DNA of 64,000 bases from Eutypella sp. D-1 (taxonomy: Eukaryota; Ascomycota; Sordariomycetes; Xylariales; Diatrypaceae). The notes below the pieces were generated by a model. The model was not told the origin of the DNA. It saw only the letters and a list, made by a program, of their open reading frames with translations, and searched no databases. Positions 37,505 through 46,856 of the stretch are shown one piece after another. A program made the translations under genes and the position numbers. The stretch is taken from contig JAJTTP010000024.1 in NCBI GenBank assembly GCA_023313575.1, forward strand, positions 496,001 to 560,000. Reading direction: 5' to 3'. Position 1 is the stretch's first letter; each line of letters opens with the position of its first letter.

Positions 37505-38698
37505 CTACCCGAAGAGGCTCATGCGGAAGCGCCGCTTCTGTTGCTGCTGCGGCGGCGGAGGCTTCCCGAACGAGTGCTGCGACTGCACGCGTCTGTCGCC
37601 GGGCCGGTGCCTCTCCTCCTCGTCGCTCGACACCTCGCTCACGTCGTCGTCGTAGTCGTGCGGCGGCGGCAGCGCCATGCTCTGAGGTCGCGGGAACCTA
37701 TCCTGCACCGGCGCCTGCTGCGGCGGCGGGCGCTGCTGGTGCTGCAGCGGCGGCGGCACGAGGGATCCCTGTTGTTGTTGCTGCTGCTGTGGCGGCATAG
37801 GCTCCCGGGGCAGCGGCGGCTCCCCGCGCATCGCCCTCTCAACGTCCTCGTGACGTCGCCGGAAATCGTCGTGCTTGCCCTTGGCCTCGAGGAAGCGCGC
37901 CTCGGCTTCGGCCCGTCGCTCGTGTAGAACCCGTAGCTCCTCGTCGAGCCGGTCCATCTGCTCCTGCTCCCGCCGCATCAGCTCCCCGTACTCGCGCACC
38001 TTCTGGTCCAGCGGGTGCAGCACCGAGTCCATCAAGCTCGGCGTCTTGAGCCGCTGGATCGCTGCCGCCGCCCCGTTGGCGCCGCCCTGTGAGACGGGGG
38101 GGCCCTCTGCGGATGAGTGCTGGCGCCCCTTCCCGGGACTCAGCTGCTCTGATCCCCTGCTGCTGCTGCCGGGGCGTCCTTGTCCGCTCGACGTAGCGGA
38201 CGGCGGCGCTTTGGTTGGCCGGCGGCCTGTCTGTTGCCGGTGGGCTGCCGCTTTCTTGGCGTCGGCTTTGGCGACGAGCATCTCCTCCGACTGGCTCCCG
38301 GTGGAGTAGGAGGGCGCGCGCGGCCTGCCCGAGAGTTGCTGGTTCCCCGACATCCCCTGGCGCTGTTGCTGCTGCTGCTGCAGTTGTTGTTGCTGTTGCT
38401 GGTGGAGGTGCATCTGGGAGTGCTGTGACGGCATGATGCCAGCCATGGCGTTAGCGGTTTGATCCTGCTGCAGAGCGGATCGGTTGTTCTCTAGGAACGC
38501 GTAGAAATCGTCGTGGCTGTCGAACTGCGCGTTCGTCGACTTGGGGTAGTGGTGGTGCAGCGCCGCCCGCTCGTCAAACTCGTAGTCACGGGGTGATGAT
38601 GACGATGACGATTGGAACGGACGGATGGGCTTGGTGTTGGGGGGTGACATCCCGCTGGCACCAGCGCCGGGATACTGCACACGGGCTGCCACGTTCAT
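37505..38698 (-). CDS. Gln-rich coiled-coil protein of unknown function
   Basis: Single exon of 397 residues; not a family I can name. The N-terminal third is disordered, with Ser and His runs. Two poly-Gln tracts occupy about 100-113. A basic Ala/Lys stretch follows, then a conserved-looking helical segment at about 215-295. That segment starts LKTPSLMDSVLHPLDQKVREY and continues as a charged coiled coil (REQEQMDRLDEELRVLHERRAEAEARF style). Further Pro/Gln tracts and an acidic DYDDDVSEVSSDEEE patch precede a short basic-hydrophobic end (RRFRMSLFG). The absence of stops over 1.2 kb and the clear helix heptads support coding. CAG/CTG triplet runs make its length likely to vary. The DNA-strand tract C24 at 39003-39026 lies 305 bases upstream. 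No signal or membrane segment was seen. Confidence 0.75.
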   Translation of the reverse strand: MNVAARVQYPGAGASGMSPPNTKPIRPFQSSSSSSPRDYEFDERAALHHHYPKSTNAQFDSHDDFYAFLENNRSALQQDQTANAMAGIMPSQHSQMHLHQQQQQQLQQQQQQRQGMSGNQQLSGRPRAPSYSTGSQSEEMLVAKADAKKAAAHRQQTGRRPTKAPPSATSSGQGRPGSSSRGSEQLSPGKGRQHSSAEGPPVSQGGANGAAAAIQRLKTPSLMDSVLHPLDQKVREYGELMRREQEQMDRLDEELRVLHERRAEAEARFLEAKGKHDDFRRRHEDVERAMRGEPPLPREPMPPQQQQQQQGSLVPPPLQHQQRPPPQQAPVQDRFPRPQSMALPPPHDYDDDVSEVSSDEEERHRPGDRRVQSQHSFGKPPPPQQQQKRRFRMSLFG

Positions 38699-40099
38699 GT
38701 TTTTTTGCTCTTGCTCTTGCTCTCGCCTCTCTTTTGGGAGATGATGATCTTTGGATGGGGGTAGAAGGGGGGGGGGGGGATTTCTTGGGGATCTTCACAA
38801 CTGTGGAATGCGATGAATCAAAGCGAAGGGGGAAGAGAGAAAAACAACGAAGAAACGAGAGACAAAGTGGATAATCGTACCTGAAAATCTCTCGAGGAAA
38901 CGTGAGAAAAAGGAAATTTGATGTTAATGAGAGAGAGAAAGTTTGTGAGTGGCGGTGTTGGCAGGTCCCCATCTTGAAGTCTTGACCTGGACCTGACCTG
39001 GACCCCCCCCCCCCCCCCCCCCCCCCTTCTAATAGCACCTCCTAACTGGGGGGCGCTGAGCGGAAAATTCTAGGTGGCTGGGCACAGGGCTGGGGGTTAG
39101 CGGTGGGTTTGGTGTAAGTTGATTGGCTGCATCAACCTGGTTGCCGTAGTAGCGGCCCGTCGTACCCACTTATTTCCGACCCCCCAACCCCCTTTTTTGC
39201 CGGAAATTCAGGGGGCAAGTCAACGGGGCTGTCACAACGGGGGGGAACCCCTCGAATCATTACGTTAGAGAGTGCATCGGAAACTTTGGATCTGGAGAGC
39301 GACGAGTCTTGTTTGATTGTTAAAACGTACGATGATGCTCTAGTCTTGTTGACGCGCAGATTTTATCACCGACCGTGACGCGCAGGAGTATTGTGGAGTC
39401 CGACATTGGCACTGCGTTTGTTGTTTTCTTTTCTAGTCATCAATCTTCGCATCTGCGTTGAAGCTCATCGCAGCCAAAAAATTATCTTTTCTGGCGTATT
39501 CCGTGTAGAAATTCACACTCGTTTATTTTGAGCTAGATATTGGTAATTCCTAGTGGTGTGCCACGGAGATAGCCATGGATTGATCCGCTGGATACGAAGC
39601 CGACGAATCCAGTCGAATGGATTTCTTCTTGGTCATGGACTCGTATACATGCTGCAGGCCCATGGTGTTTCATTCAACCTGTGTGGTTATTAGACGTGTA
39701 GTAGTATCGAAACCATTCTAGACGTATGCATCTTCTCTTCTAACAGGCCTGGCTGCTTAACACATCCGTACATATACCTTATCTCTTAATGAGATAAGAA
39801 CTCCAGCCTCCCATCGCGCAGGTACTTACTTGTCCTCAATGTATCTGTGTAAAGCGGCTAAAGCTGCATTTGGGCAGCATGGTCTTTGAGAACATGGGCG
39901 GTTTTCGCGCGAGAAGTGGGTAGGAGATTATGTATTCGTAGTTTGCGCAAAATGAAAGAAAGGATGGTTTGGTTTCTGCTCATGAAACTGCCTGACTACC
40001 TGCCTCACAAGCCCCCGGTATGTCATTATCAAATACCCCTCCTTTCACTCTAGGAAACACCTCACGTAACCTCTATCCACCTGTGTCTTGGAAAGTACA
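38699..40099. other. intergenic, with C24 tract
   Basis: 1.4 kb without a supported gene. The left part is the promoter/leader of the Gln-rich gene and carries a C24 tract (39003-39026). A possible 5'-UTR splice donor (CAG/GTACGA on the minus strand) is visible near 38883. The rest is ordinary sequence downstream of the SDR gene. Confidence 0.45.
39003..39026. repeat. poly-C tract (24 bases)
   Basis: Uninterrupted C run on the + strand, G on the coding strand of the Gln-rich gene, 305 bases upstream of its start. Confidence 0.8.
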
Positions 40100-40996
40100 C
40101 TACCATGGCACTTGTCTGCCATCCCATACCCACATCTTTCCACCGTGAGTCTCCCTCTTCGCAGCGTCAATGACTTTCACCACCCCCTCTGTACTGTTTT
40201 TTACGGAGACGGCAGCCTGCTCGAATCCAAAAGTATCCGCGCCACGGTTGCCAATATCTGTCTGCGCCCAGCTAAAATATTTTTTGGCAGAACCTTGCGA
40301 GTGACGCTTGGAATCTATAAACTCACCCAGGATCAATTGGGAATGCTGTGAGCCACGTCTCCTCGATATGGATTGCCTCGGTATACCAATGCTGGACAAG
40401 CTTCGTAGGGGCATATGCAGCATTCTTCATCTCAAGCATGTTCCTGAAGCATATCAATACATGTTGTCCTTCGCGGGAAATGAAACAGATATACTAACTA
40501 ATTAGAATGTTAGCGATTAGAAGGTCAAACAGAAGGGGGGGGGGGGACTGACCGTGAGCCAAGCTGTAGAAGAGCCAATGGTCACCAATAAGGGGTTGTT
40601 GGACTTCTTCAACAAGGGCAAAGTAGCCTGGTAGAACCAGATAAACCCGTATACTTTAGGGACAACATGTCGCTGGATGTCTTCAGCAGTGACCTCGGAA
40701 ACTTTGCACCAGAGGTAGTTCACGCCCGCATTAGCTATCACGACGTCAATGTGGTCGATGCCATGAGATGCGAGCTCCGTAACCATGGCAGACGCATCCA
40801 TGGCGACGGTCGCATCATTCTTTACGATGACAAGGGACGCCTCCTTGGCCTTTGGAAGATCAGCTAGGGCCTTGGAGGTTGGGCGGTTCGGGTCACGGAC
40901 CGCAGCAATAACCAGATGGTTTAGCCTAGCAATATAGATATCGAAGAGACCCTTGCCAATTCCTCGCTTGCAGCCAGTGATGAGATTACTCCGCAA
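40100..40996 (-). CDS. short-chain dehydrogenase/reductase, norsolorinic-acid-ketoreductase-like
   Basis: NAD(P)-dependent SDR of the NorA-like group. The three exons, in coding order, are 40996-40553, 40430-40327 and 40271-40100, giving 239 residues. The cofactor motif TGCKRGIG (7-14), the NAG segment (IANAGVNY), a catalytic Ser (142 or 143), and Tyr154/Lys158 (YAPTK) are all present. The C-terminal segment (AFPIDPG, TDIGNRGA, THGGKMWVWDG) is characteristic of this subfamily, which reduces polyketide or aromatic ketones. Its real substrate is unknown. The first intron (122 bases, donor GTCAGT, containing a C12 run) is spliced here to a GAG acceptor because that alone keeps the frame. The nearby CAG acceptor would shift the frame, so a small indel is possible. 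The second intron is 55 bases. No cluster partner is adjacent. Confidence 0.8.
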
Positions 40997-42485
40997 GCAA
41001 AGTCTGAGGATATCTACTTCGAAGTAGGGGCTATGCGCATCCCTCGTTCGTCACTACACTTAAAAGTCTTCAATTTGATCCGCTACCTCAACACACATTG
41101 CTCTGCAGAGGAAAATGTCGAGCCCATACCACACATTCTCAAGCACAATCGCAATATTTCCTTCTTTGAGGACAAGAAAGGTTCCATACAACATACCTCC
41201 TCGTCATCGCGAGCTGGAGTCCGGGAGGGTCCCCGTGACAAGGCCCTACAGGAACCACTTGGGAGTATAGTTCTGCCGTGGCTCATTCTCCCAACAGGAC
41301 TTTAATGCTGATTTTGAAGAAGCTTTTGGAATGCGACGAGATATCCTTCCGGTCATATCTCTGATTTGTCGCCGACTAGCCGCACGAGGTCATTGAGTTC
41401 CTCGAACTCTTCTGCTCGCAAACGAACCAATATGATCTGAGCTTCACTTCCCCTTTGCGGTTGCTTTTGCTTATATGTGAGGATTGATAAGTAATGTCAC
41501 CGCGGATAGGTCGCTGTTGCTATACACTCGGCACTGAACACTACCTCCAAACTTCCCGGCCGCCCCGTCTAGGGCGAGACCGACAACAGTAGCAAGATAT
41601 ACGGCTCGGCGAAGCCCGTCTCGGCCCTTGGCTGTGAGTTTTTCACGCTAGATGGTCAACGAGGGGCTCAGGAAACGGACATAGGCTCGCGCAGGCTCAA
41701 GGCCTGTGTAATCCCGAAGCACATGAATGTGCAGGACGTGCAAGTCTTCTCCAGTTAGGGAAAGCATGCGCAGGGCCGCAGATGCAAGGCTGGTTGACAT
41801 GTTATTTGTACCTGCAGAGTCTAGCGGGAATGATCTTGTTGAGGCAGTTGCCCGCCGTGCACGTCGATGGGACATGGATCAGGGATGTTGCTGACTCTGG
41901 GGAATTACCCCTTTTTCCATGTGGAGACACGATGGCGGGGGTGGCTGGGGTGCTTTTAGGTAGACTTGGCAGATTGATAAGTGGAAACGACCAGGGATGG
42001 AATCGTCGCAGTCGCAAGATGCATCGCCCGCTTTTAGTGCGAGATGGAGAGCCGCCTTTCGCTTGCCACTTTCGCTTGCTTGTCTTCTTCTAGTTAATCG
42101 CAAGGGTTTGGAGCAAGGGTTGGATTCTCCAGGCCCATGCATAGTCTTAACTTGACGTAACACGTAAGCGCCCGGTCCGAAAAGGCTTGTTTTCACCGAC
42201 ATGGACTTCTGCCGAAAGGAAGCCGATATTCGGGAGCTAGTTAAGTTGATATTACATCCGCGTAAAAGAAACCAGAAGTGTCGTAGCATATTCAGACTTT
42301 TGCGCACGCTCCCTCAGGGTCACTTCGGTTTTACAATATAGGTCGACGGAATTTTCAAGAGACTGTGAAGGGACGTCATTTCCAACTGTCTTCTGTGTCA
42401 ACTAGGACCCAGGAAACCAGCGATTCGCACTGATAATTTACGTTTCCCCGAGACCGTTCTACCTCCTTAAAGTGGTGTACACAAG
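40997..42485. other. intergenic, with doubtful coding traces
   Basis: 1.5 kb between two divergent genes. A minus-strand frame from 41875 to 41471 (135 codons, one TAG at 41648-41650) has no recognisable domain and overlaps another Cys-containing frame. I do not call a gene. The last 150 bases are the promoter of the Pex11C-like gene. Confidence 0.4.
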
Positions 42486-43715
42486 ATGTCGTCACCAGAT
42501 AGGATCGAGCAACTCATCCGATTCGGCACTGATACAGGTATGTCGGTTTTTGTTCCGCTTGCTATATACATCATTCAATTGAGCTTTGGCGTTGTGGGGT
42601 TTTCTCTGCTTGGTCTGTGTAGGATACAGAGTACCCTTGAGGGAGACCTATCCACCTGCCTGCTGCATGCAAAAAGACAAGCAATTTTGGACAAGCATGA
42701 CCTGAATAGTCATGAAGTACCCTCCCAGCTTGCATTCACGAGCACAAATGGACCCAAAAGGTCCCGGCAGCTCGCCGGCTGCATGGTCAGAAGACCCTGA
42801 ATGTCCAGGATGCACCTTAGAGCCACTCTGTCAGGGGCTAGACAGGGATGGTATTTCCCGAGTCATCTTCCACAGTGCCAGATCCGTGGTCTCAACAATT
42901 CCGCTAACGACGCAGCAGCTGCCCTCGAGCGGACATTCCGATTCTTTCAATCGGTTGTACAAATCATCCTTTCCTACACCTCCGTATTCAACCTCCTTCT
43001 GCACCTCCTAGGCCTGAGCACGCGCAAAGCGCCTCAGGCAACGACAGTAGAGTCCGCACTGCTCGACCTCCGCCAGCGGCTCGACCTAGGGCGGCGGTAC
43101 TTCCGCGTCTTCCGGTTCCTGGAGTGCTTCCACGGAGCGCAGAAGCTGTCCGCGAGCCTATCGGGCTCCGGCAAGCAGAAGCCCGCGTGGGTCCGGGCGG
43201 ACGCGTGGCTCGACCTCTTCGGTCGCACGTTCTGCGGTATGTACCTCCTGCTGGAAATGTCGACCGTCGTCGATTACATGCAGATCGAGGGTCTGGAGGT
43301 TTGGGGCCCCGAACGGCGGGATAAGGTTAATGTTGAGGCCCAGCGCTTCTGGTTCCTCACGCTCGCGTGCGCCATCGCCTCCGGTATCCTGCAAATTGCC
43401 GCGCTCCTCCTGGCGTATCCACCTTCTTCTGCCCCAGCTGCTGCAGCAGGGAAAGAGCCTGTGCCAGAGAAGACGAGCGGTAGCGCGGCCGCTGACGAGA
43501 AGAAGTCGGAGGAGACGGACGTTCGCAGGAGGCAGTTATACGGGCTAGGGAAAACTCTCGTCTCGAACGCGATCGATATCGTGATCCCGGGTGCTATTGT
43601 GGGGTGGCTTGATGTCAGCCCCGGTACTATCGGCGTGGCTATGTTCGTCACGACGATACTTACTACCGTGGATGTATGGGACCGTTGCGGGAAGGAGGTG
43701 CTGGCTAAGCAGTGA
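42486..43715 (+). CDS. PEX11C: Pex11C-like peroxisomal membrane protein
   Basis: Peroxin 11 family member expected on the peroxisomal membrane, where these proteins promote elongation and division. The two exons are 42486-42537 and 42916-43715, giving 283 residues; the acceptor could lie 3 bases later. The intron is unusually long here (378 bases) with a GCTAAC branch site just before the acceptor. The N-terminal SPDRIEQLIRFGTDT joins ALERTFRFFQ to form the first family helix. RRYFRVFRFLECFHGAQKL, the central amphipathic segment, follows. Two hydrophobic stretches lie at about 130-150 and 180-205. A charged Ala/Glu/Lys loop (about 210-235) separates them from the final hydrophobic region (NAIDIVIPGAIVGWL). 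Family assignment is firm. The C subtype is inferred from length and layout. Confidence 0.85.
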
Positions 43716-44220
43716 AGAGATATGCGCGAGATTGGTGTTTTTCGGGTGGTATTACGGGATTTGTTGGGTAGCCCGCTCGTTGAGACAGTTAATTTGAGTC
43801 GGAAGACACGGAATTGAATACTTCGCAATGGTTCATTGCCTAGGTGAAATATAGGGGGTTTGAAATGCATTGTTAGCTGTTTTCAGGCCTTCATTATTCT
43901 ATCCTATGCTTGTTCTGGATGATCACCACGTTTCGTTCAATAGCCATACATACTGGCCCTTGAGCTAAGCGCTTCCGTGATCTGGTTACAGCGGAAAGCC
44001 CCCGATCTTGGTTCGTCATAAGCAATATCTCGTTCCAATAGCTTCCCCCTACCTTCCCCCCCCCCCCCGGTGATGAAAATCATCGAATGTATAATGACCA
44101 AGACGAGAGGCCTTCTTGGATATGCCAGCGTCCCAACAGCAGTATAATAGAAGCGTATGTCCTTGGTATCAACCCTCCTCATCTTATGCAAATAATTGCA
44201 TTGGAACTTTGGACTTTGGA
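43716..44220. other. convergent 3' spacer
   Basis: 505 bases between the ends of the Pex11C-like and coiled-coil genes. A C14 tract lies at about 44055-44068. No gene was seen. Confidence 0.45.
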
Positions 44221-45498
44221 CTAGCATACACGAGCGTTGACTAGCATCTTCGGTGTTTCACGGCCGTCTTCCGAGGAAATAGTCCATTTGGCCAGGCCTG
44301 GAGAGATCACGAGACTGACCAGATCATTTCCAGACTCCTCGCCCTTGGACTCCACATCCATCCAGGTCTTATCAATCTTTTGGTTGCAATATTGACCACC
44401 CATAACCTGTCCTGGATGAGGTAGGTATGTTCCCTCGGCTTGAGCCATTGCTTTTGCGAAGACTGCCGCCTTTTCGAGGATGGTCGTCAATTGTGTACGG
44501 AGTTCTTTCGCGGTGACCGAACTAGAATATTTCAACAGAAGTCCTGCCATGTCGACCGCTATTCGGTATCTCCTTATTCTCTCGCTCTCTAAGCCAGCAG
44601 CGTCTCCGTAAACCTGGTTTAGTAATTTTCCGGTCTGCGTTCGCCAGGCGTTATACATCGGTATCGTTACCCTTCTCCTCTCCGCAGGATTGTCTATGAT
44701 TAAATTAGTGAGCATATCGTCGGGGAAAGGAATCTGTAACGACATACTTCTTAACGCTATACGAATGGTTTCGATGACGTAACTTGTCTCAATATGATAC
44801 ACCGCGCACGGTCTAGACAAATATTTATTATCTAGCATACGCCAGATTGCTGCTTCAATCAATGTTTTGTGATTAAAATTGAGAAGGTTGCTTGCGTTAG
44901 GGGTTAGACCATTGAACAAATCTAAATCTTTCAATGGAGAAGCCCTCGAAGGCAGGCCATTGAAGTTCTAGTCCGTAAAGCTGGAGATGGCGATCTTGAG
45001 ACTTATGAATTGTCGTCGGATCTCTTCTTCGGGCGATGTTTGCGGTGTCTTGTGAGATCCTAGTTTCTCGTCGTCTTCACACAGCAGCTGCCATATTTTT
45101 AGGGGCTTTTCTTTGTTGTTGCAGACTTCCTTGTCCTCTAGCTGCAACTGATTGTGTTCACCGCTGCCTTTGCCATCTCGGACCCCCTTCGTTTCCAAGG
45201 CTTTCTGCAAGGACTCTCGTAGGTTACGATTTTCCTCCTCTAGGGCAAAGTTTCGGGTTTGTGCTCTCTGAAGCTGTTGAGCGTGGACCTTCGTAATCTC
45301 GAAAAGGTCGGCGTGAAATTGAGGACCCGCGGGCGTAGGCACGACCGTAAGATCCTGCCTACCGCGTTTTGAGACACGCTCTTGCTCTAGGGGTGACAGA
45401 TCAATGGATTGCTCAGATGGTCTCTTGAGGCCAAGATTATGGTTGGAGGCATCGCTGCCATGAGAGCCGTACGGTTTATCAGTAGGTGGTACGCCCAT
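44221..45498 (-). pseudogene. uncharacterised fungal coiled-coil protein split by one in-frame stop
   Basis: One reading frame of 426 codons (45498 to 44221) with a single internal TAG at 44968-44970. The upstream part (176 residues) has an NLS-like KRGRQ near residue 45. A leucine-rich coiled coil (AQQLQRAQTRNFALEEENRNLRES pattern, about 72-105) and EEEIRRQFISLKIAISSF follow. The downstream part continues NFNGLPSRASPLKDL, then a helical region with LIEAAIWRMLDNKYL. This order (coiled coil, short F-containing segment, W-rich helical domain) recalls a widespread fungal family of unknown function, in which the frame runs straight across this point. A 40-base intron ending at the TAG has only a poor GTCTCA donor. 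Recent pseudogenisation or stop readthrough are the alternatives. It is divergent from the Hsp70-like gene, 1.36 kb away. Confidence 0.65.
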
Positions 45499-46856
45499 CT
45501 CTACGGTAAGGGTTAGAATGAATGAAGGAGGGGTGGGGGTGAGATGCGATAGGTTCCATATGGTAATTGAGGATAAAAGTGATTATTCAGTAGAAGGTCT
45601 TTGAAGTAAACAATTATGGCTCAACCGTAAACTTGAATGTAGTAAACCAGGCTGCTAGGAATAATAAAGCGTATGTTCATTAGCAGCGAGTGGGAACTTG
45701 TAGTGGGAAGAGTTTCACGTGCTGTAAGGAGATAGCAATAGAAGAATAAGAATAGAACCTTAGGTAGTACCCCGACAAGAGCATAATACAAGTTCCGACA
45801 TTACGTCATTATCTACAAGTTGATACTGTGTATACATATGTACATATGTAGGTAGGGAAAGGTCGAGCACATCGAGCACTCCTTCCTTTATTCTTAAACG
45901 ACTATTACCACGTAGGGAAACCACGATCTACGATATGTACCTAGGGCTGCTAGGTACATATGTCAATAAGGTGAATCACTCTCACTTTTCGACTTCCTTG
46001 CAGTATTAACCTGTTTTGTCCCCTTTCCTCAATGTAAGTAGAACTGGATTCACAGTTTGCATTTGAAGCAGTTTCCTTTAATTAGCAACTATGTGTTACA
46101 AACAGCTCATTCCAAGGTAATACCCTCAGATAACAGTCATGTGAAAATAAAAGCAATTGCTAAGGTTTATGGATTGTTAAGCAAGCCATAGCAGTCTATC
46201 CCATGTTTAGTGATAACCTCTTTTCTATATAAAGGGAATATGATCACTCGTATCTTGAGTGATCTCTCTTTCGTTAAGTGTTGATTATTATAAGTACTTA
46301 AGTGATCCTTTCTGTATCTTCTGGTATACTAGGTACTATTAAGACTAGTGGTAACGGCTTCGTTACACTACATAGGTAAACAGGTAGCACCTTCCAACTT
46401 CTATTTTTGATTCATTGTGTTTGCGACCACTGTAATGTGGAAAGGATAACCAGGCCATGCACTATAACGCTAATTTCGAAGACTCATTACAAGCCCTGGA
46501 GTGTAATAGTATGGTTACTACAATAGGTACTTGCTTTCCTACGTATATTGGCGCTATAGCTATCAATAGGTATCACCTCAACGGCTCCCCATCGCATTGA
46601 ATGCTTCAGGCCCTATTGTATCCACCCACACGTTGCCATTTCTTTTTCTTTTACTATTTATATGACCCTTTGCACCATAGTTTCCATCCTTTCTTCTGAT
46701 CTTCTCATCTAGAGATTTCTTAAAAGACTGAGGAGCTCGTTATTCTATCACAACGTCATCTTCAGTGCTGTGATCTATACTGCCTTAACCAGGCATTCAT
46801 TACAATCCTCTATTGCAACCTTCTATCGTCAACTTGCACTATTGCAGAACATAACC
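45499..46856. other. intergenic, divergent promoter region
   Basis: 1.36 kb between two divergent starts, fairly AT-rich, with no gene seen. It holds a perfect 12-bp inverted repeat (45933-45961) and a TATATAAAGG box at about 46226. A pyrimidine-rich leader lies before the Hsp70-like start. An in-frame upstream ATG at 46770 would extend that protein by 29 residues. Confidence 0.5.
45933..45961. repeat. perfect 12-bp inverted repeat (hairpin)
   Basis: Arms ATATGTACCTAG (45933-45944) and CTAGGTACATAT (45950-45961) around a 5-base loop. It shares the TACCTAG core with the palindromes flanking the retrotransposon. It could be a short inverted-repeat element or a transcription-factor site. Confidence 0.75.

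Noticed and set aside
41471..41875. Minus-strand frame of 135 codons with one TAG
   Set aside because: It looked like another single-stop gene, but no family is recognisable. An overlapping Cys-containing frame is equally good and no consistent splice model emerged.
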